A stretch of DNA of 64,000 bases from Blattabacterium cuenoti (GTDB lineage: Bacteria > Bacteroidota > Bacteroidia > Flavobacteriales > Blattabacteriaceae), in assembly GCF_014252075.1 (NCBI RefSeq), contig NZ_CP059209.1, forward strand, positions 544,818-608,817, read 5' to 3'. The notes beneath the pieces were generated by a model. The model ran no database searches. It was not told the DNA's origin and was given only the letters and a program-made list of their open reading frames with translations. Each line of letters begins with the position of its first letter. Position 1 is the first letter of the stretch. Shown here piece after piece: positions 25,441-39,516 of the stretch. Made by a program: the position numbers and the translations under genes.

Positions 25441-26175
25441 TTAAGTATTATTTTTTATACATTTTTTTTGAACAAGAAAATAAGCAGCTTTTGCAGCCAT
25501 CTCCTCCGATTTTTTTTTTGAAGTTCCTTTTCCTTCAGCTTGAATTCCACATTCTAATACGGTCAACTCAGATAAATAAATAATTATGTTTTTATTTTCT
25601 ATTTCTCTAAAAGTTTTAAAATTTATAATAAATTTATTTTTTTGAGACCATTCAATCATCCATACTTTATAACTAAAAATTTCATTTTGCAACTTCGTAA
25701 TATTTACATAAGTATGCAATATTTTCTGATGTACGAAATCTTTACAACCTTGATATCCTATTTCTAAATAAATAAATCCTATTAAAGCTTCAAGTGTATT
25801 TCCCAATATGTTATCAGATATGACTGATTTATTAAAAATAATATCTGTAAGAGTTAATTTTCTAGAAATATCATTCAAATTTCTTCTGCATACTATTTTA
25901 GATCGTATTTGAGTTAACTCTCCTTCTTTTTTATCAGGAAGTTTTTCACATAAAAAATGTGAGATAATAGAATTTAACACAGCATCTCCTAAAAATTCGA
26001 GTCTTTGAAAATTAACAGAATAATTTTGATTCAAATTTTTTCTTTTTGGAGAAAAACTATAAATGAATACTTCCTTTAAAAATTTCGTGTTTTTTGGACA
26101 AAACCCTAATATATTTATTAATTTTTCGACTAGAATAGAATCTTCATCTTTTTCAAAAGTAGTATTAGACAACAT
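25441..26175 (-). CDS. rnc: Ribonuclease III
   Basis: Double-strand RNA endonuclease for rRNA and mRNA processing. 244 residues: a nuclease domain with signature RLEFLGDAVLN (Glu60, Asp64) and a C-terminal double-strand RNA-binding domain (ECGIQAEGKGTSKKKSEEMA). Relative to the E. coli enzyme, the position of Glu38 is Gln57 and the position of metal-ligand Asp114 is Asn126 (ILGNTLEALIG), while Glu117 is kept as Glu129. It is the third gene of acpP-fabF-rnc and overlaps fabF by 11 bases. Confidence 0.93.
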   Translation of the reverse strand: MLSNTTFEKDEDSILVEKLINILGFCPKNTKFLKEVFIYSFSPKRKNLNQNYSVNFQRLEFLGDAVLNSIISHFLCEKLPDKKEGELTQIRSKIVCRRNLNDISRKLTLTDIIFNKSVISDNILGNTLEALIGFIYLEIGYQGCKDFVHQKILHTYVNITKLQNEIFSYKVWMIEWSQKNKFIINFKTFREIENKNIIIYLSELTVLECGIQAEGKGTSKKKSEEMAAKAAYFLVQKKCIKNNT

Positions 26176-27430
26176 TTATTTTTTTGAATAAAATACAAAC
26201 ATTGTGTCCTCCAAATCCGAAAGTATTACATATACTAATTTTTACTTCTCTTTTTATAGATTTATTTGGAGTAAAATTAATTTTTGGATCTATATTTCTA
26301 TCTATATGAAATAAATTTATAGTTGGAGGGATTATTCCTTTTGTTAAAGGAAGTATAGAAGCAATAGCTTCTATTGCTCCTGCAGCACCTAATAAATGTC
26401 CTGTCATAGATTTTGTAGAATTAATATCTATATTATATATATTTTTATTAAAAACTTTTTGAATAGCTTTTACTTCTGCAAGATCTCCCAACTGAGTAGA
26501 AGTTCCATGAGAATTAATATGATCAACTTCTTCACATTTAATTCCTGCATCTTGAATAGCCGTCTTCATCGCTAAAACAATTCCTTTTCCTTCTGGATGA
26601 GGTGCCGTAATATGATAAGCATCTCCAGACATTCCTACTCCTCCTATTTCAGCATATATATAGGCTTCTCTTTCTTGAGCATGTTTATATTCTTCAAGTA
26701 TAAGACATCCGGATCCCTCACCTAATACAAAACCATCTCTATCTTTATCAAAAGGACGTGATGCTGTTTGATAATCTTCATTTCTAGTAGACAAGGCATG
26801 TAAAGCATTAAACCCTCCTACTCCACTTTGGGTTATAGCAGCTTCAGAACCTCCTACAACCATTATATCTGCTTTTCCTAAACATATTAAATGATAAGCA
26901 TCTACAATCGCATTAGAAGAAGAAGCACAAGCAGATACTGTTGCGTAATTTGGACCATGAAGGCCATAATTCATAGAAATAAAACCAGCAGTGATATCTA
27001 TTAGCATTTTAGGAATAAAAAAAGGACTAAATCTAGGATATCTTCCTCCATTTACATAATCAGAAATAGATTCTTCCAAATTGAGGAGTCCTCCAATTCC
27101 TGAAGCCCAAATCACTCCAATTCTTTCTCTTTTTTCTTTTAAAAAATTAATTCCACTATTTTTTATGGCCTCTTCAGAAGCAACTATTCCATATTGTGCA
27201 CAGGGGTCTAATTTTCGTCTTTCTTTTTTATTGAAAAAAAGACTCGGATCATAATTTTTTAATTCACAAGCAAATTTAGTCTTATATTTTTTAGTATTAA
27301 AATAAGTGATAGGAGCACATCCACTTTTTCCATTAATAAGAGAAATCCAATATTCTTTTACATTATTTCCTATCGGGGTAATAGAACCAATACCAGTAAC
27401 TACTACTTTTTTTAATTTCTCCATATTCAT
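26165..27430 (-). CDS. fabF: 3-oxoacyl-[acyl-carrier-protein] synthase II
   Basis: Elongating condensing enzyme of fatty acid synthesis. 421 residues. Cys168 lies in ATVSACASSSNAI, and the two histidines of the active site lie in INSHGTSTQLGD and SMTGHLLGAAGA; the C terminus is the typical NTFGFGGHNVCILF. The start is ATG 27430 or 27424. It follows acpP by 21 bases and precedes rnc, the classic order. Confidence 0.96.
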   Translation of the reverse strand: MNMEKLKKVVVTGIGSITPIGNNVKEYWISLINGKSGCAPITYFNTKKYKTKFACELKNYDPSLFFNKKERRKLDPCAQYGIVASEEAIKNSGINFLKEKRERIGVIWASGIGGLLNLEESISDYVNGGRYPRFSPFFIPKMLIDITAGFISMNYGLHGPNYATVSACASSSNAIVDAYHLICLGKADIMVVGGSEAAITQSGVGGFNALHALSTRNEDYQTASRPFDKDRDGFVLGEGSGCLILEEYKHAQEREAYIYAEIGGVGMSGDAYHITAPHPEGKGIVLAMKTAIQDAGIKCEEVDHINSHGTSTQLGDLAEVKAIQKVFNKNIYNIDINSTKSMTGHLLGAAGAIEAIASILPLTKGIIPPTINLFHIDRNIDPKINFTPNKSIKREVKISICNTFGFGGHNVCILFKKINVV

Positions 27431-27451
27431 ACATACATAAAAAAATGCTAA

Positions 27452-27712
27452 TCAGATTTTTTTATCAATATTCTTATCAATTAAAAGATCTTCTATAGCC
27501 TGTATGGCTTCGCCTACTGTTGTTATTTTTTCTGCCTTTTCATCAGAAATACTAATGTTAAATTCTTTTTCAAATTCCATGATAAGTTCTACTATATCTA
27601 AGGAATCTGCTCCTAAATCATTAGTGAAACTAGCAGTAGGAACAATTTCGCTTTCATCTACACTTAATTTATCTACAATAAGAGCATTGACTCTGGATGC
27701 AATGTCAGACAT
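27452..27712 (-). CDS. acpP: Acyl carrier protein
   Basis: 86 residues starting [16 protein letters not shown] at 27712; the open frame extends upstream to 27763 but the extension is not ACP-like. Ser37 in [11 protein letters not shown] receives the 4'-phosphopantetheine arm. The C terminus has a short extra lysine/asparagine tail. It heads the acpP-fabF-rnc unit and is divergent from pckA. Confidence 0.97.
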   Translation of the reverse strand: MSDIASRVNALIVDKLSVDESEIVPTASFTNDLGADSLDIVELIMEFEKEFNISISDEKAEKITTVGEAIQAIEDLLIDKNIDKKI

Positions 27713-27736
27713 AGGATCATAATTTTTTTTATTGTA

Positions 27737-27744
27737 CAAAATTA
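27737..27744 (-). promoter_or_regulatory. Candidate -7 element for acpP operon
   Basis: Minus-strand TAATTTTG fits TAnnTTTG, 24 bases upstream of the acpP start codon. No clear TTTG is found at the -33 distance. Confidence 0.45.
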
Positions 27745-27766
27745 GTAAACTTTTGTAAATCATATA

Positions 27767-27774
27767 TAAATTTG
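27767..27774 (+). promoter_or_regulatory. Candidate -7 element for pckA
   Basis: TAAATTTG fits TAnnTTTG, 46 bases before the pckA start. A TTTG exists at 27752-27755 but only 11 bases away, so the -33 half is not convincing. Confidence 0.4.
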
Positions 27775-27820
27775 CTATATGCAGAAATAGTATATAATTA
27801 CAGAAATCACAGAAGAATAT

Positions 27821-29404
27821 ATGATGCCTCTTTCTCTAGAAAATTACGGAATATTGAATTCTTATGACTATTATCAGTTAAATCCTTATGAATTACAAAA
27901 CATAATTATTCAAAACGGAATGGGTGTAGAAACTAAATCAGGAGTTTTAGCAATAAATACTGGTTTATTCACTGGAAGATCCCCTGAAGATAGATTTATT
28001 GTAAAGGACAGTGTCACAGAAAAAAAAGTTTGGTGGGATGAGAAATTTAATCGATCTTTTAATCCAGAAAAATTTGATCATTTATATCGAAAAGTAGTTC
28101 GATACTTATCTGGAAAAACATTATACATTAGGGATGGATATCTTTGTTCTGATAAACGTTATCAGTTTAATGTTCGTTCTATTAGTGAATATCCATGGTC
28201 CGATTTATTTATTCATAATCTTTTCCTAAGGATTCCAAAGATTGGTAAAATTTTACCAGATTGGTTATTATTTTGTGCTCCAGGATTTCAAGCTGATCCT
28301 ATGGAAGATGGAACACGTAAAAAAAATTTTTCTATATTGAATTTTTCCAAAAAAATAGTTTTGATTGGAGGGTCAGGATATACAGGAGAAATAAAAAAAT
28401 CTATCTTTTCTGTCCTAAATTTCATACTACCTGTATACAAAAATGTATTCCCCATGCATTGTTCTGCAAATGTAGGAAAATATGAAAAAGATACAGCTCT
28501 TTTTTTTGGATTATCTGGAACAGGAAAAACGACTATATCCAATGATATCAACAGAAATTTGGTGGGAGATGATGAACATGGATGGACTTATGATAACATC
28601 ATTTTTAATTTTGAAGGAGGATGTTATGCAAAAATATTAGGTATTTCTAGCGAAAAAGAACCTATGATATATCATGCTATAAAAAAAGGAGCTATGTTAG
28701 AAAATGTCATTTTAAAAAAAGAAACCAAAGAAGTTGATTTTTTAGATGATTCTATTACTCAAAATATTAGGATAAGCTATCCTATTCATTTTGTAAATAA
28801 TATTGAGAAAAAATTATTATCTTCTAATATCAAAAATATTTTTTTTCTTACATATGATGCTTTTGGTGTTTTACCACCCATAGCTAAATTAAATAGAGCA
28901 CAATCTTCTTATTATTTTTTATTAGGATATACATCTAAAGTTGCTGGAACTGAACTAAATATAGTTAACCCGAAAGCTACTTTTTCTTCTTGTTTTGGAG
29001 CTCCGTTCATGCCTTTACATCCTGTTCAATACACAAATATGCTAATGAAAAGATTAGAGAACACTAAAATAAATGTTTGGATGGTTAATACAGGATTAAT
29101 ATCAGGAGGATATTCATCCGGATATCGTATCAAATTAAATGATACTCGAAAAATAGTAAAAAGTGCTTTAGATGGTTTTTTATTAGAGGTCCCTTACGAA
29201 AAATATCCAATTTTTAATTTTAAAATCCCAAAATATTGTCCAGGAATATCTTCTCATATATTAAATCCAAAAAATTCATGGAAAAATGAAAAAATATATC
29301 AATATCAAGTCAAAACACTTGCTAGAAAATTTATTAACCATTTTAATATGTACAAAAAATATACAGACAAAAATATTTCATCTGGAGAACCTATTTTAGA
29401 ATAA
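27821..29404 (+). CDS. pckA: Phosphoenolpyruvate carboxykinase (ATP)
   Basis: Converts oxaloacetate and ATP to phosphoenolpyruvate, the entry to gluconeogenesis. 527 residues, full length. Motifs: [12 protein letters not shown], the substrate region MHCSANVG, the kinase P-loop [11 protein letters not shown] (about 230-240), metal-site VGDDEHGW and the C-terminal [15 protein letters not shown]. It is transcribed alone; the last 14 bases overlap the 3' end of ribE. With TpiA it suggests sugar synthesis from amino-acid-derived carbon. Confidence 0.96.
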   Translation: MMPLSLENYGILNSYDYYQLNPYELQNIIIQNGMGVETKSGVLAINTGLFTGRSPEDRFIVKDSVTEKKVWWDEKFNRSFNPEKFDHLYRKVVRYLSGKTLYIRDGYLCSDKRYQFNVRSISEYPWSDLFIHNLFLRIPKIGKILPDWLLFCAPGFQADPMEDGTRKKNFSILNFSKKIVLIGGSGYTGEIKKSIFSVLNFILPVYKNVFPMHCSANVGKYEKDTALFFGLSGTGKTTISNDINRNLVGDDEHGWTYDNIIFNFEGGCYAKILGISSEKEPMIYHAIKKGAMLENVILKKETKEVDFLDDSITQNIRISYPIHFVNNIEKKLLSSNIKNIFFLTYDAFGVLPPIAKLNRAQSSYYFLLGYTSKVAGTELNIVNPKATFSSCFGAPFMPLHPVQYTNMLMKRLENTKINVWMVNTGLISGGYSSGYRIKLNDTRKIVKSALDGFLLEVPYEKYPIFNFKIPKYCPGISSHILNPKNSWKNEKIYQYQVKTLARKFINHFNMYKKYTDKNISSGEPILE

Positions 29405-29999
29405 ACATATCATTATAATTACTGATATATTTACTAATATATTTTCCTAATATATCAAACTCTACATTCACAATATCTCCTACTTTCATAAGGTTAAAAT
29501 TTGTTTTCTTATAAGTATAAGGAATAATGGAAACGCTAAATATATAGTGATTACATGTTCTAATAGTAAGACTTATTCCATTTATAGCAATGGATCCTTT
29601 TTCTACAACTGTGTGATTTAATTTTTTTTTAGATCTAAAAAAAAATATCCAACTACCATTTCTATTTTCTATTTGAATAATTTCAGCAGTTGTATCTACA
29701 TGTCCTTGTACTACATGTCCATTTAATCTTTCAAACATCATTAATCCTCTTTCTAGATTTACTTCATCTTTAATTTTTAAAAAATTTAAATTAGTACATA
29801 AAAAAGTTTCTTCAGAAGCTATAACTGAATAAGTTTTTTCATTAATATCTATAATAGTAAAACATATTCCATTATGACAAACACTTTCATTTATTCTAAT
29901 TTCATCTAAAAATGGATTAATGAAAGTAATACAAAGATTATTTTTATCACGATTGAATTGATATACTTTTGTTGTACATTCTACAATACCAGTAAACAT
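29391..29999 (-). CDS. ribE: Riboflavin synthase, alpha subunit type
   Basis: Dismutates two 6,7-dimethyl-8-ribityllumazine molecules to riboflavin. 202 residues as two lumazine-binding barrels: the first starts MFTGIVECTTKV and the second contains LNGHVVQGHVD and SIAINGISLTIR. It is convergent with pckA (14-base overlap) and divergent from pdxA (34-base gap). RibF, which uses its product, is encoded 3 kb away. Confidence 0.94.
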   Translation of the reverse strand: MFTGIVECTTKVYQFNRDKNNLCITFINPFLDEIRINESVCHNGICFTIIDINEKTYSVIASEETFLCTNLNFLKIKDEVNLERGLMMFERLNGHVVQGHVDTTAEIIQIENRNGSWIFFFRSKKKLNHTVVEKGSIAINGISLTIRTCNHYIFSVSIIPYTYKKTNFNLMKVGDIVNVEFDILGKYISKYISNYNDMFILK

Positions 30000-30033
30000 A
30001 ATTATTTATAATTTTTATCAAATTAAATATTAA

Positions 30034-31077
30034 ATGAATTATAGAAAAAAAAAAATTAGAGTGGGAGTTACCACAGGGGACATTCACGGAATAGGGATAG
30101 AGATTTTTTTAAAAGTATGTCGTAAAAAAAGACTTCTAGATTTTTTTACACCAATATTATTTGGATCTACTAAATTATGTTCTTATTATAATAAAATCTT
30201 AAATCTGGAGATAAATCATATCCGAGAAGTAAAAAATTTTAAAGAAATTATTGATTACAAAATCAATGTATTCAATATATGGAAAGAAGAACCCAAGTTT
30301 GATTCTATAAAAATCAATCATCCAGATTCAGGAAAATATCCTATTTTATCTTTAAAAAAAGCTGTGAAAGCTTTAAAAGAAGGAAAAATTGACGTACTTG
30401 TAACAGCTCCAGTCAACAAAAAATATATGAATTTGAAAGGTTTCTCATTTTTTGGACATACTGAATATTTACAAAATGTTTTGGAAGGAGAATCCCTAAT
30501 GATAATGATTCATGATATTTTGAAAATAGCTTTAGTAACTAATCATTTGCCTTTAAAAAAAGTCTCTTCAGAATTAAACATAAAAAAAATAATAAAATCA
30601 ATAAAAATTCTACATCAATCCCTTATTATTGATTTTTCTATAGAAAAACCAAAAATCGCAGTTTTAGGATGTAACCCTCATTCAAGTGATAATGGATTAA
30701 CAGGAGATGAAGAAAAAACAAAAATTAAACCTGCTGTTGATTGTTTATTTCAAAAAAAAGGATGGCTGGTTTTTGGCCCTTATTCTTCAGACAGTTTTTT
30801 TGGAAATCAACTCTACCGTAATTTTGATGCTGTTTTAGCTATGTATCATGACCAAGGATTAATTCCTTTTAAAACATTAACTTTTAATCACGGTGTGAAT
30901 TTTACAGCAGGTCTTTCCCACGTACGAACTTCTCCAGATCACGGTGTTGCCTATGATATAGCTAAAAAAGGAATTGCTAATCAAAATTCTTTTGAAGAAG
31001 CTATTTTTAGCGCTATAAAAATATTTAAAAATAGAAAAGAGTACATGAAACTCAGTTCTTATAAATCATCAAAATCA

Positions 31078-31083
<6 letters not shown>
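30034..31083 (+). CDS. pdxA: 4-hydroxythreonine-4-phosphate dehydrogenase
   Basis: Vitamin B6 synthesis in the DXP-dependent route. 349 residues. The pattern is GVTTGDIHGIGIEIFLKV at the N terminus, VTAPVNKKYMNLKGFSFFGH with a metal-site His, GCNPHSSDNG, and AMYHDQGLIPFK with TSPDHGVAYDIAKKG near the C terminus. An A11 tract lies at codons 4-8 (30045-30055) and is in frame. The last 6 bases overlap convergent atpC. Confidence 0.95.
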
Positions 31084-33824
<2,741 letters not shown>

Positions 33825-33841
<17 letters not shown>

Positions 33842-36497
33842 TCAAATCATTCAACACCTATTATTGTCAAAAAAAAAGAATCAGAAATATATATTAATAT
33901 CAAAAGAAGATCCTGTTATAGAATATATAAAAAATAAATATAAATCAAAATTTAGCTTAGAGACTGAATTTTTTACAATTGAAAAATTTTTCGAAAAAAT
34001 TTCCGGATTAAAAATTTTAGACAATCATTTTATTCTTCTTTATTTCTTTTCTATCTTAAAAAAAGATGATTTTTTAGAGAAAAATTTCAATAATTTTTTT
34101 AATTGGGGCCCTAAAATATTGAACGACTTTCAAAATATAGATATCAATATGATTGATGTGGAACGCTTTTTTTCTTCTATTATCTCTACAGAAAAAATAA
34201 AAAAGTGGAATTTTAATATTTTAGAACAAGAAAAATTTCTTTTTTGGGAAAAGATTCATGAATATTATTATACACTGCAATCTCAACTTTTAAAAAAAGG
34301 AATCACTTATCAAGGAATGCTTTTCAAAATAGCTATTTCTCGTTTTGGTTTTTTTTTATCTGAAAATTCACGTACAAAAATTTTGTTGTTTATAGATCTT
34401 ATATTGAATAAATGTGAAAAAATTTTTGTTCAAAAAATCATTCAATATAGTCATGGATTAGTCTATAACTTATATGAATATGAAAATAAGATCCAAAAAA
34501 ATATCCTTGAATCTAAAAATCAAAATAAAATTTATAAGACACATAAAAGATTTAATAATTTAAAAGTAATTGAAGTTTCAAAAGAAATAGAACAAGTAAA
34601 GATTGTAGAAAATATAGTATACAAATTGCTCAAAAAAGGAAAAAAACCCTACAGTATACTCATAATACCAGGAGATAAATGTTTATTTATACCGTTGTTA
34701 GATTCTATGAAAAAATTAGGAGTAAACATATCTATAAATATAGATTACTCCTTCAAAAATATTCCTATTTATTATACTTTTTATTCCATATTCCAATTAT
34801 TATTAAGAAAAGAGAAATTTAACAAATTCACTAAAAAAGATGTTATTAGAGTTCTGTCTGATGGATATATTCAAAAGTTTTTTCTTAAAAAAAATTCTTT
34901 ATTAAAAATATTGAAAACTGAAAACGATTCAGATTTTATTTCCGAAGATTTCATAAAAAAATATCTACTAAAAAATGATTTATGGATCATTTTTCAAATT
35001 TCAACTCACAACACAAGAATTATTCTTCTAAGTCTTATTGGTTTTATCAGAAAATTAAAAAAAATGCTTTTTTCAAATATGAATAAACATTTTATAGAAT
35101 TAAAATTTCTTTTTAAACTAGAAGTTTATATCTACAAACTAAAAATAATAGTTAGAAAGAAGAAAAATTTATTTTTCGGAATAAACGACGTTTTTAATAT
35201 ATATGAACAATTCGTGAAAACAAAAAGTATACGATATATACATAAAAATAAAAGAGGGTTATACATAACAGGTTTTATGGATATTTTTTTTAAAAATTTC
35301 GATGTAGTGATCATTACCTCTTTTAATGAAGGAATTATTCCTCCAAAAAATCATGAAAAAAACTATTCTTTTATTCCTTTTGATCTTCGTCAAGGATTAA
35401 AAATGAAGGATTTTAATAATAAAGATTTTAATAATGATGTTTATTTTCATCATTTTATAAGAATTTTTCAATCTTCTGCAGAAACATATTTAATATATAA
35501 AAATCAACCAGATGAAATTAATTCTGGAGAAAAAAGTCGTTTTCTACATCAAATGGAAATGAATTATAAAATATCAACAGAAAAAATAAACAATCCATTT
35601 ATTCCTATCAACTTACTAAAAGTCCCTATTGTAATTGAAAAAACAAAACCTATCATTTATCGTTTGCATGAATTAATTGTTCAAGGACTATCTCCTTCTT
35701 CTATTCATTTATATAATTACAACCCTCTTTTATTTTATTACAAAAAAATACTTAGTTTAAATGATCCAGAAGAAATTTCCTTTAAGAAAAAAGTAGGAAA
35801 AGTCATTCATCAGATATTAAAAATTTTATATTATCCCATAAGAGAAAATTTTATAACAATTAATTGTATTCACAATATGAAAAAAATTTCTGAATCTATT
35901 GTTAAAAAAGTTCTTTTAGAAAAACAAAAAACGATTGAAGGAAAAAACATGTTATTTTATTGTATAATAAAAACTTATATAGAAAATTTTATTTCATGGG
36001 ATGAAAAATGCATTCAAAATGGACACAAAATCTTTGTGAAAGAAATAGAATGCAAAGTTTCTGCAATATTAAATGTAGGATCAAAACAAGTAAATCTACA
36101 TGGAATCATCGATCGTATAGATGAATATGATGGTGTTCCTCGTATTCTTGATTACAAAATAGGATTTCAAAAAATTAAAGAAATGAATGTTTCTCTAAGA
36201 AATATTGAAAACATTTTTCATGATCCAAATTATGCCAATACTATGCAATTACTTATTTATGTTTATTTGTGGTTTAAATCCCCTATTTTTTTTGGAAATA
36301 AAAAAAGACCTCCTTCCATAGGAATTCTTTCCCCTGAAAAGAACGGAGAAATATCGAAAATTCCTATAAATTTTTTTCAGAAAAAAAAAATAAATATTAC
36401 GTACGAAGATTATAAAAAAAATTTTCTTCCATTTCTTATTAAAAGGATATTAGAAATATTAGATCCAAAAAAGCCAATTATAGAAAAAATTTATTGA
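33825..36497 (+). CDS. AddB-like protein with PD-(D/E)XK nuclease domain
   Basis: 890 residues from GTG 33825. The long N-terminal part resembles an inactive UvrD-like helicase (as in AddB): the first residues lack a Walker A motif, and SFNEGIIPPKN and RFLHQM occur in the middle. The C terminus (from about 615, GLSPSSIHLYNYNPLLFYYK) is a RecB/Cas4-type nuclease with GKVIHQIL and HGIIDRIDEYDG followed by DYKIG at about 775. Cysteines expected for the AddB iron-sulfur cluster are not present. It probably works in double-strand break repair with an AddA-like helicase, which is not adjacent. The end overlaps convergent leuB by 7 bases. Confidence 0.78.
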
Positions 36498-37552
36498 TTT
36501 TGAATATATTTTTCTATATAATTTCCCACTTCTTCAGTGGTTGAAAAAAACTCTGATTCGATAATATCTGGTGTACATACTTTCTCTTCAATAGATTTTC
36601 TCACAGCTTTTTCTAAAAGATTTTTTTCTTTATGCATTCCAAAATATTCTAACATCATAGCCCCTGAAAGAATACATCCCAAAGGATTTGCTATATTTTT
36701 TCCCTTCGCTTGGGGGTAAGATCCATGTATGGGTTCAAACATAGATTTATGATTTCCTATAGAAGCTGAAGGCAATAATCCTAAAGAACTTGTAATTACA
36801 CTAGACTCGTCTGAAAGAATATCTCCAAACATGTTATCTGTTAGAATAACATCAAATCTTCTAGGATTCATAATAATTTGCATAGCAGCATTATCTATAT
36901 ACAAAAAATCCAGATTTACACTTGGATAATCCAATGCTATTTTTCGAATAACTTCTCTCCATAATCTGGAAGTTTCTAATACATTTGCTTTATCCACTAA
37001 TGTTACTTTTTTTTTTCGTCGATAAAGAGCTGCTTTAAAAGCCATCTCTCCAACTCTTTCAATTTCTTTTTTTGAATAAAAACAATAATCATAAGCTTCT
37101 TCTCCATTTTTAGAACGACCTTTTTCTCCAAAATAAATTCCTCCTGTCAATTCACGGTATATTATAAAATCAACCCCATCCAATAGTTCCTTTTTTATAG
37201 GTGATTTATTAACTTCTGAATAAACCATTATAGGACGAATATTGCAATATAAATTCATTCTTTTTCTTAATTTTAATAATCCATCTTCAGGCCTTTTCCC
37301 TCTTGGATTATGATCATATTTTTCGTCTCCTATACAACCAAATAAAACAGCATCTGATTTTAAACAAGTATCTATAGTTTTTTCCGGCATTGGATCTCCA
37401 AATTTTTCTATGGCTATAGATCCAGCTATAGTTTTATGATAATAAAAATCATGATTATATTTTTTTGCTATAGAGTTTAAAACTTTTATTGTTTGTTTCA
37501 TGATTTCAGGACCTATTCCATCTCCTTCTATTACAGAAATATTTTTTTTCAT
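36491..37552 (-). CDS. leuB: 3-isopropylmalate dehydrogenase
   Basis: Third enzyme of leucine synthesis, oxidative decarboxylation of 3-isopropylmalate. 353 residues. Motifs: [13 protein letters not shown] at the start, [40 protein letters not shown] and [18 protein letters not shown]. It is the last gene of leuACDB and overlaps leuD by 4 bases. Confidence 0.97.
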   Translation of the reverse strand: MKKNISVIEGDGIGPEIMKQTIKVLNSIAKKYNHDFYYHKTIAGSIAIEKFGDPMPEKTIDTCLKSDAVLFGCIGDEKYDHNPRGKRPEDGLLKLRKRMNLYCNIRPIMVYSEVNKSPIKKELLDGVDFIIYRELTGGIYFGEKGRSKNGEEAYDYCFYSKKEIERVGEMAFKAALYRRKKKVTLVDKANVLETSRLWREVIRKIALDYPSVNLDFLYIDNAAMQIIMNPRRFDVILTDNMFGDILSDESSVITSSLGLLPSASIGNHKSMFEPIHGSYPQAKGKNIANPLGCILSGAMMLEYFGMHKEKNLLEKAVRKSIEEKVCTPDIIESEFFSTTEEVGNYIEKYIQNQ

Positions 37553-38145
37553 AGAATATTTTTTCTATTTTTTTCAAAATTTTCTACATCTTTTCTTATG
37601 GAAACTAGAAAATCTATATCATCATAACCATTTAAAAAACAATTTTTTTTGTATGGATGCATATAAAATTTATCAAATTCTCCTGTTTCCATTATTGAGA
37701 CCTTTTGATTGATTAAATCAACTTTTATTTTAATTTTCGGATTTTTTCCAATTGTTTCAAACAATATTTTCAAAAAATTTTCAGAAACTTCTACAGTTAG
37801 TAATCCATTGTTCAATGCATTTTCTCTAAAAATATCAGCAAAAAAACTAGATATTACAACTTTAAATCCATAATCGTAAATAGCCCATGCTGCATGTTCT
37901 CGACTGGACCCGCAACCAAAATTTCTTCCTGATAAAAGGATTTTTCCACTAAAATTAGAATTATTTAATATGAAATCTTCATTTAAAGATCCATCTTTTC
38001 TATAACGCCAATCTATAAAAAGGTTTTTCCCACATTCTTCACGTTTAATTTCTTTTAAAAAACGAGCTGGAATAATCTGATCTGTATCTATGTCCTCTAT
38101 AGGCAATGGAATTGCTTGGCTAGTTAACATCGTAAATTTTCTCAT
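37549..38145 (-). CDS. leuD: 3-isopropylmalate dehydratase small subunit
   Basis: Swivel subunit of isopropylmalate isomerase. 198 residues with [35 protein letters not shown] and [15 protein letters not shown]. Works with LeuC. It overlaps leuC by 26 bases and leuB by 4, so translation of all three is likely coupled. Confidence 0.97.
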   Translation of the reverse strand: MRKFTMLTSQAIPLPIEDIDTDQIIPARFLKEIKREECGKNLFIDWRYRKDGSLNEDFILNNSNFSGKILLSGRNFGCGSSREHAAWAIYDYGFKVVISSFFADIFRENALNNGLLTVEVSENFLKILFETIGKNPKIKIKVDLINQKVSIMETGEFDKFYMHPYKKNCFLNGYDDIDFLVSIRKDVENFEKNRKNIL

Positions 38146-39514
38146 GAATATATTTATTTACATCTACAATTTTTCCTTCAATAGCTATAACAGCAGCTGT
38201 TAAAGGACTTGCTAATAAAGTTCTAGATCCTGGGCCCTGTCTTCCTTCAAAGTTTCTATTAGATGTAGAAACACAATATTCTCCTGAAGGAATTTTATCC
38301 TCATTCATTCCCAAACAAGCAGAACATCCTGGTTGACGAAATTCAAATCCACAACTTTTAAAAATTCTATCTAATCCTTCTTCTTTAGCTTGTTTAACAA
38401 CTTGATTTGACCCAGGAACTATCATTACACGAACATGATTCGCTTTCTTTTTCCCTTTTACTATAGAAGCAACTAATCTTAAATCTTCTATTCTAGAATT
38501 AGTGCAACTTCCTATAAAGATATAATCAATTTTTTTTCCTATTAAAGAATCTACATTAGATAATCCCATATAATTTAAAGATTTTAGATCTGTCTCTAAT
38601 TTTGGAATAGATTCAGAAATTTTTATTGCCATACCAGGATTTGTTCCATAAGTTATCATAGGTTGTATTTCTTCAACATTAAAAACATACTCTTTATCAA
38701 ATGTTGTATTCTCATCTGTTATTAAATGTTTCCAATATTCTATCATTTTATCCCCTTTTGATTTCTTGAAATATTTGCATTTTTTAATGTAATCAAAAGT
38801 AATTTGATCTGGAGCAATTAATCCTCCCTTTGCTCCCATTTCAATACTCATATTACAAATAGTCATTCTTCCTTCCATGCTCATTTTTTGAATAGAAGAT
38901 CCTGTATATTCTATAAAATGACCGATTCCCGCATCCACTCCTAATTTTGAAATAATATACAAAATGACATCTTTTGGGGTGACTCCTCTCTTTAAATTTC
39001 CATTTAATTGAATTCTCATTTGTTTCGGTTTGGATAATAATAAACATTGACTAGCCATAACCATGGTTACTTGACTAGTTCCAATTCCGAAAGCTATACA
39101 TCCAAAAGCCCCATGAGTAGAAGTGTGACTGTCTCCACAAACTATTGTCATCCCTGGTAAAGTATAACCTAATTCAGGACCAATCACATGGACTATTCCA
39201 TTATTTTTATGACCTAGTTGATATAACGTGATTCCAAATTTTCGGCAATTATCTGTTAACAAATTGATTTGTTTTCTAGACAAAGAATCTAAAACAGGTA
39301 GATGTTGATTTATTGTAGGAACGTTATGATCCGCAGTTGCTATAATTTTCTTAGGTCTTAAAACAGAAAAATTCCTTTTTTCTAATTCTAGAAAAGCTTG
39401 AGGACTCGTTACTTCATGTATATAATGTCTATCAACATAAATAACATATATTCCGTTTTCTAATTCTTTGACTATATGAGACTCCCAAATTTTATCAAAT
39501 AATGATTTTGACAT
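38120..39514 (-). CDS. leuC: 3-isopropylmalate dehydratase large subunit
   Basis: Aconitase-family subunit carrying the 4Fe-4S cluster. 464 residues. Key segments: [20 protein letters not shown], the cluster cysteine region [15 protein letters not shown], and [15 protein letters not shown] with the other two cysteines, then [16 protein letters not shown]. It is 2 bases from leuA. Confidence 0.97.
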   Translation of the reverse strand: MSKSLFDKIWESHIVKELENGIYVIYVDRHYIHEVTSPQAFLELEKRNFSVLRPKKIIATADHNVPTINQHLPVLDSLSRKQINLLTDNCRKFGITLYQLGHKNNGIVHVIGPELGYTLPGMTIVCGDSHTSTHGAFGCIAFGIGTSQVTMVMASQCLLLSKPKQMRIQLNGNLKRGVTPKDVILYIISKLGVDAGIGHFIEYTGSSIQKMSMEGRMTICNMSIEMGAKGGLIAPDQITFDYIKKCKYFKKSKGDKMIEYWKHLITDENTTFDKEYVFNVEEIQPMITYGTNPGMAIKISESIPKLETDLKSLNYMGLSNVDSLIGKKIDYIFIGSCTNSRIEDLRLVASIVKGKKKANHVRVMIVPGSNQVVKQAKEEGLDRIFKSCGFEFRQPGCSACLGMNEDKIPSGEYCVSTSNRNFEGRQGPGSRTLLASPLTAAVIAIEGKIVDVNKYIHEKIYDVN

Positions 39515-39516
39515 TT

